DNA of 64,000 nucleotides, from positions 102,877-166,876 of the forward strand of contig JANPWX010000127.1 in assembly GCA_024734555.1 (NCBI GenBank), written 5' to 3'. Position 1 is the first letter of the stretch. Each line of letters begins with the position of its first letter. The notes beneath the pieces were generated by a model that saw only the letters and a program-made list of their open reading frames with translations, was not told the DNA's origin and ran no database searches. The position numbers and the translations under genes are program-made. Below are positions 1 to 11,669 of the stretch, in pieces. The stretch comes from Trochalopteron elliotii. Lineage: Eukaryota > Chordata > Aves > Passeriformes > Leiothrichidae.

Positions 1-1244
1 AGGGGGAAGGACCAGGAGGAGGAACATACTTTGGTTTGCAGTTTATTTTTCTCTGCTTTCCCTTCCCTAATTCAAACAAACCCAACCTTCTCTTTGATTG
101 GAGCTGTTCCATGCAGGGATGGGACTTCTCTGGAATCTCCCTGCTGCTCCTGAGTGTGGGTGGTTCCCAAAAAAATCAGGAGATGCTGGAGTTGTACCTT
201 GTCCTGGGCCACTCATTTCCTAATCAGGCTTCTTAAACAAGCAAAGCATCTGGGTTAAAAAGGGAAAATTTAATTATCTGTTCGTCCCTGAAGCTGCTGT
301 TGGGTCATGAGCTGAGAAAATGGGGGAAAAAATCATACAATTAAATTGAAAAATGTGGGATATTAGTTTTGGAAAGAGGATCCCTTGATGTGGCTTGCAG
401 GAAGCAATGTGTGAACCCAGAGAAATCCTGGTTTAATCAGGATTATAAAGCAGAATTATGGCCATTTCTCTCTTGCACTTTTTGGTAGTTTTCCACAGGT
501 TCTGTCTGGTTCCAGTTGGGAAATGGAGGGAAATCCCTGATTTGAATTTCACCTGATGAGCTATAAACACTTCTGTTCCCACCCCTCTGCAGATCAGGAT
601 GGTGTTTAAATGAGATTATTTAAGCTTTTGATTACCTTGATTACACCCTTCTGATTGTGCTGATGTCAAGAATTGTGCACTGCTGCTGCTAAAACTTTAA
701 AACTTTTCAAAAGTGTCAAAGCACCTTCCAGAAATAAAACTCTTCTATTTTTATTTCCTTTTTAACTTTTCCTGGGTAATTTCTGAACCCCTTAACCAGA
801 GATTGGAGGTGCCCTCACATGGTGTTGTCTGTGCTCCTCAGGAATTATCCCACAGAAACTCAATTATCTGACACTGAGTTACATGAAATCACTGATGTCT
901 ATTTCTGTATCTGTTTGTCTGGGGGCTTTTTTTCTTTAATATAGTTCATTTATCAATGCAAATTTTTGGTGACAACATTGCCAAAACCTCCAGGGGAGGC
1001 TGTAAAACAGATTCCAAGTCCAAAGCTGGAGCGTGAAACATCAATTAAATATTTCAGTGTAATTTTTCCACGGCCTCTCATTAACACCCAGCCACGAGAA
1101 ATGTTTTCCACACTATTCCTGCCCAGGCCACAAAGGATGTGTCAGGAGCTCCCTTGAAATTGTGGGCAAGGACAGCAGCAAATTTGCATCCTTGGAATTT
1201 TTTTCTCTCTCTGATTCTTCTCTTTCTCTGTTGCTGCAGCTGAC
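1..1244. other. Unannotated single-copy-like sequence
   Basis: AT-rich sequence with no recognisable gene, RNA or repeat. Open frames are short (under 70 codons) and show no family resemblance. Confidence 0.6.
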
Positions 1245-1350
1245 TGAGCAGCCTGGGCTGTGGGATGTTCCCTGCCAGGGCAGGGGATGGACTGGGATGG
1301 GATTTAGGATCCCTTCCAGCCCAAACCATCCAGGATTTTATGATCCTGGG
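1245..1350 (+). mobile_element. CR1 LINE 3' end fragment
   Basis: The order of words matches the avian CR1 3' untranslated end: a GAGCAGCCTGGG block, a TCCCTGCC block, GATCCCTTCCAGCCCAAACC, then a short ATTTTATGATC tail. This is the usual 5'-truncated form of CR1, about 105 bp. Recognition is from memory of the family; an alignment to CR1 subfamily consensuses would set the subfamily. Confidence 0.7.
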
Positions 1351-1674
1351 TGAGCAGTCCATGGCTCCAAACCCTTTCCAAGTGTAATACACAAGAATTC
1401 AGATTATCAGGAAATCAGAGCAGTGGGGGAACCTGTCCCAGCACCACTGGGGGCTGTTATTCCCTGTTTTTATTGACCCTTTTGTTCCCAGTAAGGATCA
1501 GGAACATTTATAACTTCATTTCACAAAGCTTGAATTATTTCAGAGAAGGTGTTGGAGCCCTGAGCACTGAGAATTTCAGCCTTTCTGTGCTGACAGGCAC
1601 TGACCCCAACAAACACTGAATTGACCTGAGGCTGTGGAAAAGGCTCCCAAAATTGAGTGACAGCACTGGGATGG

Positions 1675-2094
1675 TGAGTGTATGGTTTGAATAGAAGTGT
1701 GTGATATCACAGGGGGGAAAACTTAGAGTTTAAGGGTTTAGAATACAGTAATATAGATATAAAGCAAGATGGGGGTTTTAGGGTGTGGGTTAATTCCTTC
1801 TTCTTCACCTTCTTCTTCATGGTCTGGGTGGGATTTTGTAATTGGGTAGAAAAATCCACATTGCAGCCACGGGTGGTTGGTTATTGGGTTAAAAGTCAAA
1901 ATAATTTAGGTGTCATTTCTTAATTGGGCAGTTTATCCTTAAAATGCCTTGAAGAGAGAGAGATAGGGCAGCTCCATTTTTAGTTTGTTAGCTGGAAGTG
2001 CTGTGGAACTCACGGCTTGTGAGACTGTAATAGAGATAAGAATTAATAAACATCTGAGTCCGAACAAGAAACACCATCTCGAGCATTTAATGCA
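1675..2094 (+). mobile_element. Solo LTR of a passerine endogenous retrovirus, probably ERVL-like
   Basis: A block of about 410-420 bp begins TGAGTGTATGG and carries an AATAAA signal at 2045-2050, close to its 3' edge, as expected for an LTR. I recognise the wording (a CTTCTTCTTCACC run, then an AAAATCCACATTGCAGCC region) as a common passerine LTR. The 3' edge is either GAGCA at 2085 or ATGCA at 2094. No convincing target-site duplication was found, and no internal retroviral sequence adjoins it. It lies in ordinary noncoding DNA with a minus-strand CR1 just downstream. Confidence 0.7.
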
Positions 2095-2162
2095 GGAAAA
2101 TAAGATAAAACACAACAGGAAGGGTTCATAATGAGGAGCTTTTTTCCCTCTCCCACCACCAG

Positions 2163-2375
2163 CATTTCATGGAATGATGGATTGGTTTGGGTTTGGAAGT
2201 GACTTGAGGGATAATCTCATCCCACGCCCTTCTTCTATCCCAGGCTGCTCCAACCTGGCCTGGGACACTTCCAGGGATGGAGCAGCCCCAGCTTCTCTGG
2301 GAATCCCATCCCAGCCCCTCCCCACCCTCCCAGGGCAGGATTTCTCCCCAGTATCCCATCTCCCCCCACCCTCTG
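2163..2375 (-). mobile_element. CR1 LINE 3' end fragment
   Basis: Read on the minus strand this is a CR1 tail. The plus strand shows a GGTTTGGGTTTGGAAGTGAC block at the left (the CR1 3' end), then CTATCCCAGGCTGCTCCAAC and ACTTCCAGGGATGGAGCAGC further right. The fragment is diverged and its 5' side is indistinct. It is opposite in orientation to the CR1 tail 0.8 kb upstream. Confidence 0.75.
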
Positions 2376-3225
2376 GCACAGGGAATCCATTCCCTGTGTC
2401 CCACATTCCCATTCCCATCTGTGCACACACTCCCACGTACCCATAAACATATAAATACATGTTGGGTTTGCCCAGCTCTTAAAAATGTTCTGCATCTGCT
2501 GCAAGAAGCCACATTTCCCACCAGCTGGAGAGAAAACATTTTAATATGAGATCAAATATTTGCCTTGTCCAGTGCAAGATGTAATTACACTCGCTCCAGG
2601 GCTCTTACACCAGGCAAAGAAACCAGAATTAGAGGGGGAAAAATAATTTTTCAAAGGTGTTTTCATGTCTATCCCGGGAGGGGGAAAAAGGGTAGGGGAG
2701 GGAATTTTCCCTAAATAGAAGGATCTGCTTCTTTTTACGAAACAAACCTGAAATTTCTGATGCCACAGCTCAAATCCTGTAATTATAAAGCAGAGTTTAC
2801 AAAGTTTTTCACCTCCTTAGCACACCTTGGGTTGGTGGAGCAGCTTTTTCGCTCGGGATTGAGAAACTTTTTTAGAGAAAACACCCCAAAAATAGAGGAG
2901 TGAAGATTCTGGCTGCTCTGTGATCCCACCTGGCTGTTGGGTTTGTTCACAAATCATTTTAAACCCACGTGGGGGATGAACCTTGCTGAGGACAGGGCGA
3001 GCTGCCCCTGGAATTCTCAGGATTCTGGAATTCTCAGGATGGATGCACAGGGAGGCAGGAGCTGCTGCAGAGCCCAGCCTATGAAATGAGAGCTGAGCAC
3101 AGCCAAAAACTGCATGGAGTGAGCCCAATCCTGAACAGAACTGCTAAAAAATTGCCATTATTGGTTTTTTTGTGGGGGAGCCCAGTCTCCAAAGCTGCTT
3201 AAACTCAAGTTTGGTCTGAGGATAT
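2376..3225. other. Unannotated noncoding sequence
   Basis: No gene or recognisable repeat. A 14-bp phrase with GGAATTCTCAGGAT is repeated locally near 3010-3042, too short to call an array. Confidence 0.5.
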
Positions 3226-3655
3226 GTGTGGGCTTAGCCAACACCCATGGGCTGAGATGGGGCCTAAATGAGATCAGAGAGGAAGAATCCACTGAAAAAA
3301 GTCAGTTCTCCCATTTTTATCTTCATTTTGGCTTTAATTTATTGGGTTTATGCCGTTCTCCAGTGGACTGAAAAGCTTCTTCCAGAGGATGTTTCATTCC
3401 CTTTGTGTGTGATGGCAGCACAAGTGGCCTCACCTGCACTGGCTCTAATCTCTCTCCTCTGGTTAAAATGATAAATGAGAAATCTGCTGCTGATTTCTGA
3501 TTTCATCCACCTCACACTGAAATTTAGAGCCTGATAATATTATGATATAATCAAGCTTCTGTTTGCAAATTGCAGAAATTCAACTCCTGAAATTTTCTGC
3601 TGGGAACTTTTTTCTTTCCCAAGTTTCAAATCTTGTGATGCTTTTTTAGCTCCCC
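3226..3655 (+). repeat. Unclassified interspersed repeat, copy A (intact relative to B and C)
   Basis: About 430 bp whose reverse complement is found again in two pieces further on. Positions 3498-3655 match 6411-6580 at roughly 85-90%, and 3234-3497 match 8718-8981 with one mismatch in 264. Its family is not recognised. A 67-codon open frame (3268-3471) falls in it and in copy C, but it shows no protein-family feature and is probably incidental. LTR fragment or DNA-transposon remnant are both possible. Confidence 0.7.
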
Positions 3656-5249
3656 ATTAATTTCTCAACTTTTAGAACACTCTACATCCCCCAACTCTGC
3701 TTTCAGGACATTCAATATCCCAACAAGTGCATCCTTTGTGGATTTTAGAGATTTCTAAATCCCTATTATGCCCTGCCAAAATGTTACTAGCTCAAAAAAG
3801 GCCTCTCAACAAGAAGGGACAACAAAATATTTGGGTTTGGCAGGATGTTTGTGATGTTCCCCAATTCCAGCTTAGAAATTCAGCAAGGTTTCATGATTCT
3901 CCTTTAATTGTAGCCTGATTAAAATTTCCATTTTTCAGCTCTTTTTTTTTTTAATGATGAGAGAAACTCATCTCTTTACTTCAGGAGAGAAAAATCTGGA
4001 TTCTTACTTTGGGACATTGATAAATCACTTAGACAGAAAGTGTTTGACCTTTAGAGATGATTAAATTAAGACAGCTCTGCCTGCAAAGTGCTCTGTTCAG
4101 ATTTTCTCTCTTGATTCATTCATAGATAAATTTACTTTAAACACTTCTTGGTTTTCCTCCCTCCCCACCTCCAGCTTTGCAAGGCTTCACTCATTCATTT
4201 TGAAAAACATTTATTCAGAGAAGCCAGGCTCTCTCTTCACTCCGAGCTGGCCTTTTGCTCGTTTTCTCACTTGGTAATTTTTGCAGTCCTAACGTGAGGT
4301 ACATTTTTACAGCAAAATCACTTCATTCCCCACAGCTCCATCTGCCTTCCCAGGCTCTCCAGATTTGCCTTCTCCCCTCGAGATAAAATGTTCATTTATT
4401 TTCTTTCCTGTTCTCCCTGTCCCTCCTGGGGAATTCTTTGCCTTCTCCATGGTTGGATTTCTGACCCAACCCGGCCCCACTTGTGGGGGTCTCCTTGTCC
4501 CTGTCCCTTCCCTGCCTCCAAGTTATCCCCATCTTCTCCAACCCCTCCAACAATTCCTGAACTTCTGGGGGACTTTCACACAAAGTTTTAGATGGGGATT
4601 TTTAATTTTTTGAGCGTATAACAAGTTTTATATTTATAAATCTCTTATTTCTTTAATTTTCACGTGCCTCAAGTTGAGATGTGTGCAGACCCATGAAAAA
4701 TCTTCAGATTTCCAGGGCTGGTAACACCTGCAGGCCAAAATCTGTTTGCTTTTTGCCTTTGCCTTTTCCTTATTTAGCTTCTCTGACTTTTCTTTCCATG
4801 CTCCCACTAATGTTCCGAGTACACTGAGCCCAAAATCACTCCAGAACATCAACTTGAATTTTGGGTAACGTTCACTCAGCCAAATCCCTCAATTCTCCTT
4901 CACTTTGAGTCAAAGGATTGGGGAAATGCTCATTATAGGAGAAAATGCTCATTATGATAATGATCTCCTGGTCATCCACCTTCAATAGCCATTTGGGAGG
5001 TGAACACAAAACCAAATGTGTCTTGTTCCTTGAGGAATTGCACAGAGAAACACGAGGCACAAATGAAACTGGAACATTTATTCCCTGGAGTGCATCAGCA
5101 CAGTCCCTTCTGCTCTAGTTGTGATCCATCTTTGGAGGTTCTCTCTTACCTGGGTCCCAAGTGACACAGACTCCTCCCAGTGCCAGTTTTGCCTGGATAA
5201 TCTGTATGGAATTGTAATTTATTGCCCAAATGTGTTCAGGCTCTGCACC
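3656..5249. other. Unannotated noncoding sequence
   Basis: AT-rich, no gene recognised. A phrase reading AAATGCTCATTAT occurs twice at about 4925-4955. Nothing else repeats within the window. Confidence 0.5.
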
Positions 5250-5852
5250 TGTCTTGGTTTGTAAAGACAGGTATCTGCTAAGGAAGGCATGAGCCTCCCT
5301 TGGAATGGAGCATGTAAACCCCCTCCCTCCAAATTATTATAATTTTGAAATTAAGGGGCTTTCAGGCAAAGATATGGGAATAGGAAGAACAGTTCTTTAG
5401 TAGGAATATTAAAAATAAAAATGTAGAAGTACAAAAAAACCACTGCCAGAGTCAGAACACTGCTGACCCCCTGTTGGTCAGGGTGTTGGTGTCAGTCCAA
5501 ATGAACCCTCCTGCAGTGCCAGATGTGGTTCTGGTGGAGCAGAGATGATCCTGTAGAAGGGCCCAGTGGTGCTGAGATGGGTCTGGGCTCCCTCTGGCAA
5601 TCCAGTGCACACAGGCTGTGCTGCTGTTCTGAATGCCAGCTGTGATCCAGGTGGGAATGCTGGGCTCCTCCCTGGGGTGGGATGATGGAATTGTCTCAGC
5701 CCTGCAGTGAGCCTGGATGGCCCATGGACAGCAGAGATCCCCTGGAGGGAGGACGGGTCCTGGAAGGGATAAAGAACTCTGTCCCACCTGGTTTTAACAG
5801 CTGGCAATAGAATAAAAAGTTTTGGTTACATCTTGCATTGCAACCCAAGACA
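5250..5852 (-). mobile_element. Solo LTR, TGTCTTGG...CCAAGACA family, copy 1
   Basis: The 603-bp block is bounded by inverted termini: TGTCTTGGTTTG at 5250 and CAACCCAAGACA ending at 5852 (one mismatch over 12 bp). Flanks GCACC and GCCCC match 4 of 5, a plausible aged target-site duplication. A second copy lies at 32267-32961 on the plus strand, and a more distant relative at 50760-51355 has a TATA-like box in the plus direction. On that basis this copy reads on the minus strand. A 111-codon minus frame is shared with the 32 kb copy at about 90% at protein level, but this is nucleotide homology of LTRs, not a gene. Confidence 0.8.
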
Positions 5853-6410
5853 GCCCCCAGCAAGGTGGAGATGAGAGGTGGAATTCCGTGGGCTGAGTGA
5901 CTCCAATGGGCTTCATGATATTGGCAGAAAATGCAAATTATTTTCCAACATGAGACACATCTGAGGGAGACACTGATACAGATGAGAGAATTTGGGTTGA
6001 TCCCACTCAAATCCAGCAGGATGCCATTCCCAAATCTGCCCTTTCCTCGAGGCCTTTGGCTGTTGTTCCTCTGGCCTGATGCTCTGCCTTTTCCCACTGC
6101 TGGCATTTGTTCCCTGGGTGTAATTTGGAGCTGGAGAGCCTTGAAACCATTTAACTGGTGGAAGTAAATTGCTTGGAGCACTGTGAAAATATCGCTGAGA
6201 CCGTGTGGTTTTTAAACTCCTTCTCACTCCACTGTGCTCCTGAATTATTTCCAGCTGCTTCCAGATGCTCCTCGTTGCCTTGCAATAGGAAATGTGCAGA
6301 TCCTGCCCCAGTCAGGTGCTGATTGTGGGCTTGGAGATAAGAAAAGAATCTCCTAAAGCTCTGCTGTGAGCTGTTATTAGTGGTATTCCTTGAATTAATT
6401 ATCTATTTAA
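5853..6410. other. Unannotated noncoding sequence
   Basis: No recognisable gene or repeat. Minus-strand open frames that run in from the LTR to the left have no family resemblance. Confidence 0.5.
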
Positions 6411-6589
6411 TTATTGAGAAATTAAAGGGGAACTAAAATGGCATCAGAAGATTCGGAACTTGGGAAAAAAAAAAGTTCCCAGCAGCAAATTTCAGGGGTT
6501 GAATTTCTGTAATTTCAAACGGAGGCTTGATTATATCACAATAATATCAGGCTCTAAAATTCAGTGTGAGGTGGATGAAGGTTGTTGAA
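6411..6589 (-). repeat. Unclassified interspersed repeat, copy B (partial)
   Basis: Inverted relative to copy A (3498-3655), with about 18 differences and a few indels over 168 bp by eye. It ends in a 26-bp sequence (6564-6589) that recurs exactly at 8695-8720, at the start of copy C. Together B and C reconstitute the order seen in copy A, split by 2.1 kb. Confidence 0.7.
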
Positions 6590-8566
6590 TTTGTGTTAGG
6601 AGATGGATTTACTTGTGTTTAGCTGAGGTTTAGTTCAGAAATGCTGAGCATCAGAGCACAGATAAAGCATTTTTCTGCTTTATCTGCAAATCAGGGGAGG
6701 TTTCCAGGTGACTTGGAGGCTTCTCCCATGCAACACACACAAAGTTCTGCTGAAACTTCCCATGGAACTGGGAATTCAGGCAGCTGAGTTTGGGGCTGAT
6801 GCAAATTCCAGAGTTCTCAGGGCTGGGGATGCTCCATCCCTTCAGGAAGCTGCTGCCCCAAACATTAATTCTGTCCTGTCCTGGCTGCTGACAAAGCTGA
6901 ACACGGAGCCATGGAAAAGAATAAAATTCCCTCTGCTGACCTGGGAGCAGCCACAGAAACCCAACCTTGCCTTGGCTTCCACGAGCCAAACCCAGAGAGG
7001 ATTTAGGCTCTGCCTTGGAGTATTTTAAGCTCAGAACAGACTTTGTTTTGATGCATTTTCATGATAACCTGAAGGGAAAAACACGATGAGCTGAGGGTGT
7101 GAAGCCAGCAGGGTTAAATCACTTTACTGGATGCCATCTCAACCCTTTTCCCCCATCCAAAATTCCTACATGTGAACTTATCCCCAGAAAACGCCTGTCA
7201 GTAAAAGTATAATGAGAATTCACCAGTACTCCTTTGCTGCATTGCCTCCAAAAATAGATTGTTTTGAACTTTTATGGGAGTTTAACTTGTCCTAGCTGGA
7301 CGAAGACGAGATGCCAGTGATAATAGGAAAAGGCCTGTTAATTGATTTTAAATACTGGTGGTCTTGAGTGGTGCCAGAATTAATGACAATGATCATATAT
7401 TTCTGCAGCCTTTTTCATCCCAGACCTCCTCACTGAACAACTTCCAAAATATTCCAAGAGAAGAGCAGCCAAACCTGGGGGTAAAATATGGCAGGATGGT
7501 TTTCCAATTGAAGCAGCAGCAGGAATATTGGGAGAAGGGATTACTGAAGCTGGAATTTCTCCAGATTCCTCGGATTTACACATTTTAACAATATTTTCTG
7601 GACTTTTAACCACAGATAACCATCTGCAGTGCCTGTCTGCTGCTCTGCTGCGAGCTGAGTGTCAAAAATAGCCTGCCCAGGGTGATATTTTAGCAAGCAA
7701 AGCCTGCAGGGTATTAATAGATGGTGAAAGGCTCTGCTCTCCCCAAACCACTAAGGACAGGTTTGCAGTTTCAGGGGTTTTCAAGTGGTTGGAGTCCTCA
7801 GGACTTGTTTGTGCCATGGGAATTCTCAAACAGCCCTCCAGGACAGGCTCAGCCCCTTGGTCATCTCTTCCATTTTCTTCAAAATATTGAAAAGAAGAAA
7901 AGATGGCAGAGTTGTTGTTTGCTTCAGGATTTCTCAACGTTTCCTCAGGGAATCATTGTCCAGGGAGTTCAGTCTGTGTGTGTGGTGTTTGTAGGGACAC
8001 ACAGAGGGGGCTCAGCTCCCTTCTTCCTGCTCCTGTTTTCCTGCTGCTCTGGATTTGTGCCCTGCATGGACGTCCCTGCCTTCCCCTGCACTGCTGGTGG
8101 GACTGAGAATTCCAGATTTCTAATGTCCCAAAGGCTGATTTTTCCTGAGCTAATGGGGTTTTTTTTTGCACTTTTTCACTCCTGGTGATGGGGTTGGTTC
8201 TCAGCAGAGTGGGATCACCTCCCATCCTGGCACTGTGGCCTCAGGGTGCCCTGAGTGGGTTTGGAAAGTCCTGGGGGATTTTAATTCCTAAAGATTGATC
8301 CCCCCATTCTGTTCCTGCAGAGCATCAACCCCCAGTGATCCCTTAATTCCAGTCACACCAGCACTGCACACATTCCATGTTTTCTAAACATGATTTTCAT
8401 CAAATCCTTCCCTTTTTTGCCCGATTTTCCTTCTTGGATGGGAAAAAATTCCCAGCACTCTCCACTGAACAACACAACACTGCTCTAGAACTGGGGGAAA
8501 GGTGTGGAATTCCACCAGGGCAGGATTCTGGTGTAAAAAGTCAGAATTCCCTTGGCTTTTCTGTCC
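6590..8566. other. Noncoding stretch between two 26-bp direct repeats
   Basis: About 2 kb with no recognised gene. Open frames reach 155 codons (7721-8188, plus) but resemble no family I know. The stretch continues to 8694, bounded by identical 26-bp copies at 6564-6589 and 8695-8720. It may be an insertion into the copy B/C repeat. Confidence 0.45.
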
Positions 8567-8619
8567 AGACTCCCCAGTGATGGATTCCAGCCACACAATT
8601 CCCTTTTCCTCATCCTCTT

Positions 8620-8694
8620 CCTCTCATTTAAGCCCCGTCTCAGCCCATGGGTCTTGGCTAAACCCAACTCACTGTCCTGGTTACAGACCCCAGG
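8620..8694 (-). repeat. Partial tandem copy of the copy C right edge
   Basis: Positions 8620-8694 repeat, with several differences, the sequence at about 8943-9014 (shared phrases CAGCCCATGGGT and CTGGTTACAGACCCC). Copy C therefore has a degenerate duplicate of one end directly beside it. Confidence 0.6.
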
Positions 8695-8985
8695 GTGTGA
8701 GGTGGATGAAGGTTGTTGAAATCAGCAGCAGATTTCTCATTTATCATTTTAACCAGAGGAGAGAGATTAGAGCCAGTGCAGGTGAGGCCACTTGTGCTGC
8801 CATCACACACAAAGGGAATGAAACATCCTCTGGAAGAAGCTTTTCAGTCCACTGGAGAACGGCATAAACCCAATAAATTAAAGCCAAAATGAAGATAAAA
8901 ATGGGAGAACTGACTTTTTTCAGTAGATTCTTCCTCTCTGATCTCATTTAGGCCCCATCTCAGCCCATGGGTGTTGGCTAAACCA
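8695..8985 (-). repeat. Unclassified interspersed repeat, copy C
   Basis: Reverse complement of copy A. Positions 8718-8981 match 3234-3497 with one difference (at the AATCC/AATCT site) in 264 bp. The first 26 bp (8695-8720) also occur at 6564-6589. The identity is far higher than that of the neighbouring A/B part, so this piece was copied or converted recently, or it is an assembly artefact. Confidence 0.75.
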
Positions 8986-9298
8986 ATCTCACTGGCCTGG
9001 TTACAGACCCCAAGGTGGGAAATTTCCACAGCCAGATGAGGAGATTCCCTCTCCCAACACAATTCCCCAGGAGCTGGGAGTGCCCTGGGAGGACACAAAA
9101 TAAATCCAACTGCACATCCCAAGGGATGGGAACCCCAGAGGAAAAGCAGCAGCAGGGCCAGGCCTCCCCTCAGTGCCACAGGCCTGGCAGGAGCCACCAC
9201 CCTCACAGGGGATTTTGGAGAGTTTGGACAGCAAAAAACGAGCCACAGGGTTTAAAAATTAAGGAGGTTGACAAAATATATTAGGCTGAGGTCAAATT
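8986..9298. other. Unannotated noncoding sequence
   Basis: Mixed-composition sequence without a recognisable gene. It follows copy C of the unclassified repeat. Confidence 0.4.
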
Positions 9299-9674
9299 TC
9301 ATTGAATCATTGCTTGATTATTGAGTGTCCCATCTCCAACTCCACCGATTCCCTTTAAAAAAACACGTTTTAGTGTTTTCAAGGAGCTGCAATTATTCCT
9401 GTGGGCTTTGGAAACGAGTCCTCCATGGGATTTTTGGATTTTTCAGGGCCCTCTCAGACAGTTCTGGTTTAAAATAAAAGCTGGGCAGACTCTGAGCCCA
9501 AAGTCCCTGGGCTGGGCCAGCTCAGGGGGGCCAGGACACAGGTTTGGGTGGCTTTTCTGGGAATTTGGCTCATTCCCAAAAGCATGGGGATGCAAAGAAA
9601 ACAAAGTTTTCATTGAATTATTGGTTATTGAGTGTCCCATCTCCAACCACACAGATTCCATTAAAAAAAAAAAT
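9299..9674 (+). repeat. Pair of about 65-70 bp direct repeats (9299-9369 and 9611-9674)
   Basis: Both copies read CATTGAAT, then a TTATTGAGTGTCCCATCTCC phrase, then a GATTCC...TTAAAAAAA run. They are 312 bp apart. The sequence between them is not repeated. No family is recognised. Confidence 0.65.
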
Positions 9675-9981
9675 GAAGTCCCAGTGAGCATGAGGCTGTT
9701 CCAGAGGGGCCGATCCTCCTCCTGTTTGTTTGGACAGAGCCTTATCTGCCTCAACAACCCTGCCAGGACCTTGCCACCCCCTCAAGGGCAGCTGTGACAT
9801 CACCACTCTGCTCCCTGAGGATTTTAACCCCTGTCAGGACCACTTACAAATCCTCTGGGTCACCCTGAAAGCTCCTGGGATGCCCCGATTTTCTCCTTGT
9901 GGGAAGAAAAGTTGTGTTTTCCCTGCTGAACAAATAATGAGCAGCCAAATGAATCTCTCAGTGCTGGCACCAAGCAAAAAA

Positions 9982-10537
9982 TTGTTAAATTCTGTTTGTC
10001 CCAGGATGCTGAGGGTTTAAAATCCTAAATAAAAATGTTAAATTCTGTGTGCCCCGGGATGCTGAGAGTTTAAAAAAAAAAAAAAAAAAGAGATTAAATT
10101 TTGTGTGTCCCAGGATCATAAATCATAATATCATAAATGTTAAATTTTTAAAATCCTAAATAAAAATGGTAAATTCTGTGTGCCCAGGGATGCTGAGAGT
10201 TTAAAATCCTGAATAAAAATGGTAAATTCTGTGTGCCCCAGGATGCTGAGGGTTTAAAATTGTAAAAAAAAAAAAAAAAATTTGTGTGTCCCGGGATGCT
10301 GAGAGTTTAAAATCCTAAAAAACAATTTAAGTTCTGTGTGCCCCAGGTTCATAAATCATAATATCATAAATAAAAATGCTAATTTTTAAAAATCCTAAAT
10401 AAAAATGTTAAATTCTGTGTGTCCAGGGATGCTGAGGGTTTAAAATACTAAAAAATAAGGTTAAATTCTGTGTGTCCCAGGATGCTGAGGGTTTAAAATG
10501 CTGAATAAAAATGTTAAATTCTGTGTGCCCCAGGATG
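9982..10537 (+). repeat. Minisatellite, about 55-bp unit
   Basis: About ten diverged units, each with GTTAAATTCTGTGTG, CCCAGGATGCTGAG and TTTAAAATCCTAAATAAAAA in order. Some units carry long A runs (10072-10089, 10265-10280) or a variant with CATAAATCATAATATC. No coding potential. Confidence 0.9.
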
Positions 10538-11669
10538 CCCCAATCTTATTCCACGTGTTGGACCTGAAGGATTGCACTGTAAATTAGGGATCCTCAGTGG
10601 GAGGGATAAATCTGGGCACAAAAATCAAGATTTGAGCAAATTCTCTCTATTTCAATTGAAATTTCTTGTGAATTACCAGCCAGAAGTCTCCTGCTGGAGC
10701 AGGAATTATTCCGTGTACAAGTTCTCTTGAAACAGCTCTCCTGCAAAACCCAAACAACCACTCCCAGCACCCTGAAAAGTCACAGTTTAATGAATTATTT
10801 CTGTGAATAAATGTGAATATTTCTGTGAAGAGTGACCCATGCACGGCTCCAAGAGCATTAACACAGGGAGCTGCTCTGACCCCCTCCGTGTGCTGAAATT
10901 TGGAGCAGAAGATGGAGCTGAGGGGCAGAACTGAGCCTGGTTGTGTTTGGGAACAGTGAGTTTGTCCCCCCAGCCACCCCCCGGGCCAGCCCGCAGCTTT
11001 GCCGTCATTAATAAACCCAAAAAAAAACCCCAAAAAAAGCGATAGAGGTGGGGCCACATGTGGTGTCAATACACTTTAATTAAGTGTAATAATTCCCCTT
11101 TTCCTGAGGTGGACGTGCTAAGACAGATTTCTCCGCGGAGATTTATGCCCGGCCGAGGATTTCTGGGCTGTGCCCTGGTGCTGTGCAGAGCGTCAGTGCC
11201 CTCTTTGGGAAATCCGGGATTCTGCAGGAATTCCGCAGGAATTCTGCACGACGGGGCTCCGAGCCATTCCACACGTCCACTTTCCACAGGGTTTTATAGT
11301 TTTTATCCCCCTGGAGCAAAGACCCTGTTCAGTCTGAGCTCCTTCATATTAAAAAAAAAATAAAAAAAAAAAAAATAAAAAAGAGTAGGAAAGCTTTAGT
11401 TTGACGTCAAGACTCTCTGAGAATCCATAATTAGATCAGTAATTAAAGTGTGGGACCATCCTGGGTGGGTTTTGAGGTGTTTTGGCAGGCTGGGATATCC
11501 TGGAGTGGAGGAAAATCCTGGGCAGAGCTTTTCTATGAGCTCATTTTCCTTTGTCATCTCACCTCAGCCCACCTGGTTGCAGCAGCTTTGGTGAAATTTG
11601 GGTGGAGAAGCTGAAACAGTCAGATCCTGCCAGTTTCAATGGGATAGAAACCCTTCCAAAATCCCTGGG
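10538..11669. other. Noncoding block with CpG-containing, possibly conserved sequence
   Basis: No gene recognised. The part at about 11040-11290 looks non-repetitive, with several CpGs and an imperfect palindrome around TTAATTAA near 11076. A-rich run at 11350-11385. A full CRE palindrome lies at 11402-11409. Confidence 0.4.
11402..11409. promoter_or_regulatory. CRE-like palindrome TGACGTCA
   Basis: Exact 8-bp CREB/ATF consensus palindrome. A second exact copy is at 17077-17084. Full CREs are uncommon because of CpG loss, but one or two in 64 kb can arise by chance. No promoter or transcript is visible nearby. Confidence 0.3.

Noticed and set aside
1675..2094. Full-length endogenous retrovirus
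   Set aside because: No gag, pol or env-like frame and no second LTR in the same orientation at a suitable distance. All LTR segments here look solo or partial.
3268..3471. 67-codon ORF almost identical to one at 8744-8947
   Set aside because: The identity holds at nucleotide level beyond the ORF, including its flanks. It reflects the inverted repeat copies, not protein conservation.
5452..5807. Conserved 110-codon frame shared with 32371-32742
   Set aside because: Similarity is explained by two copies of one LTR family. LTRs of this kind are noncoding, and the frame is not the length or type of a retroviral protein.
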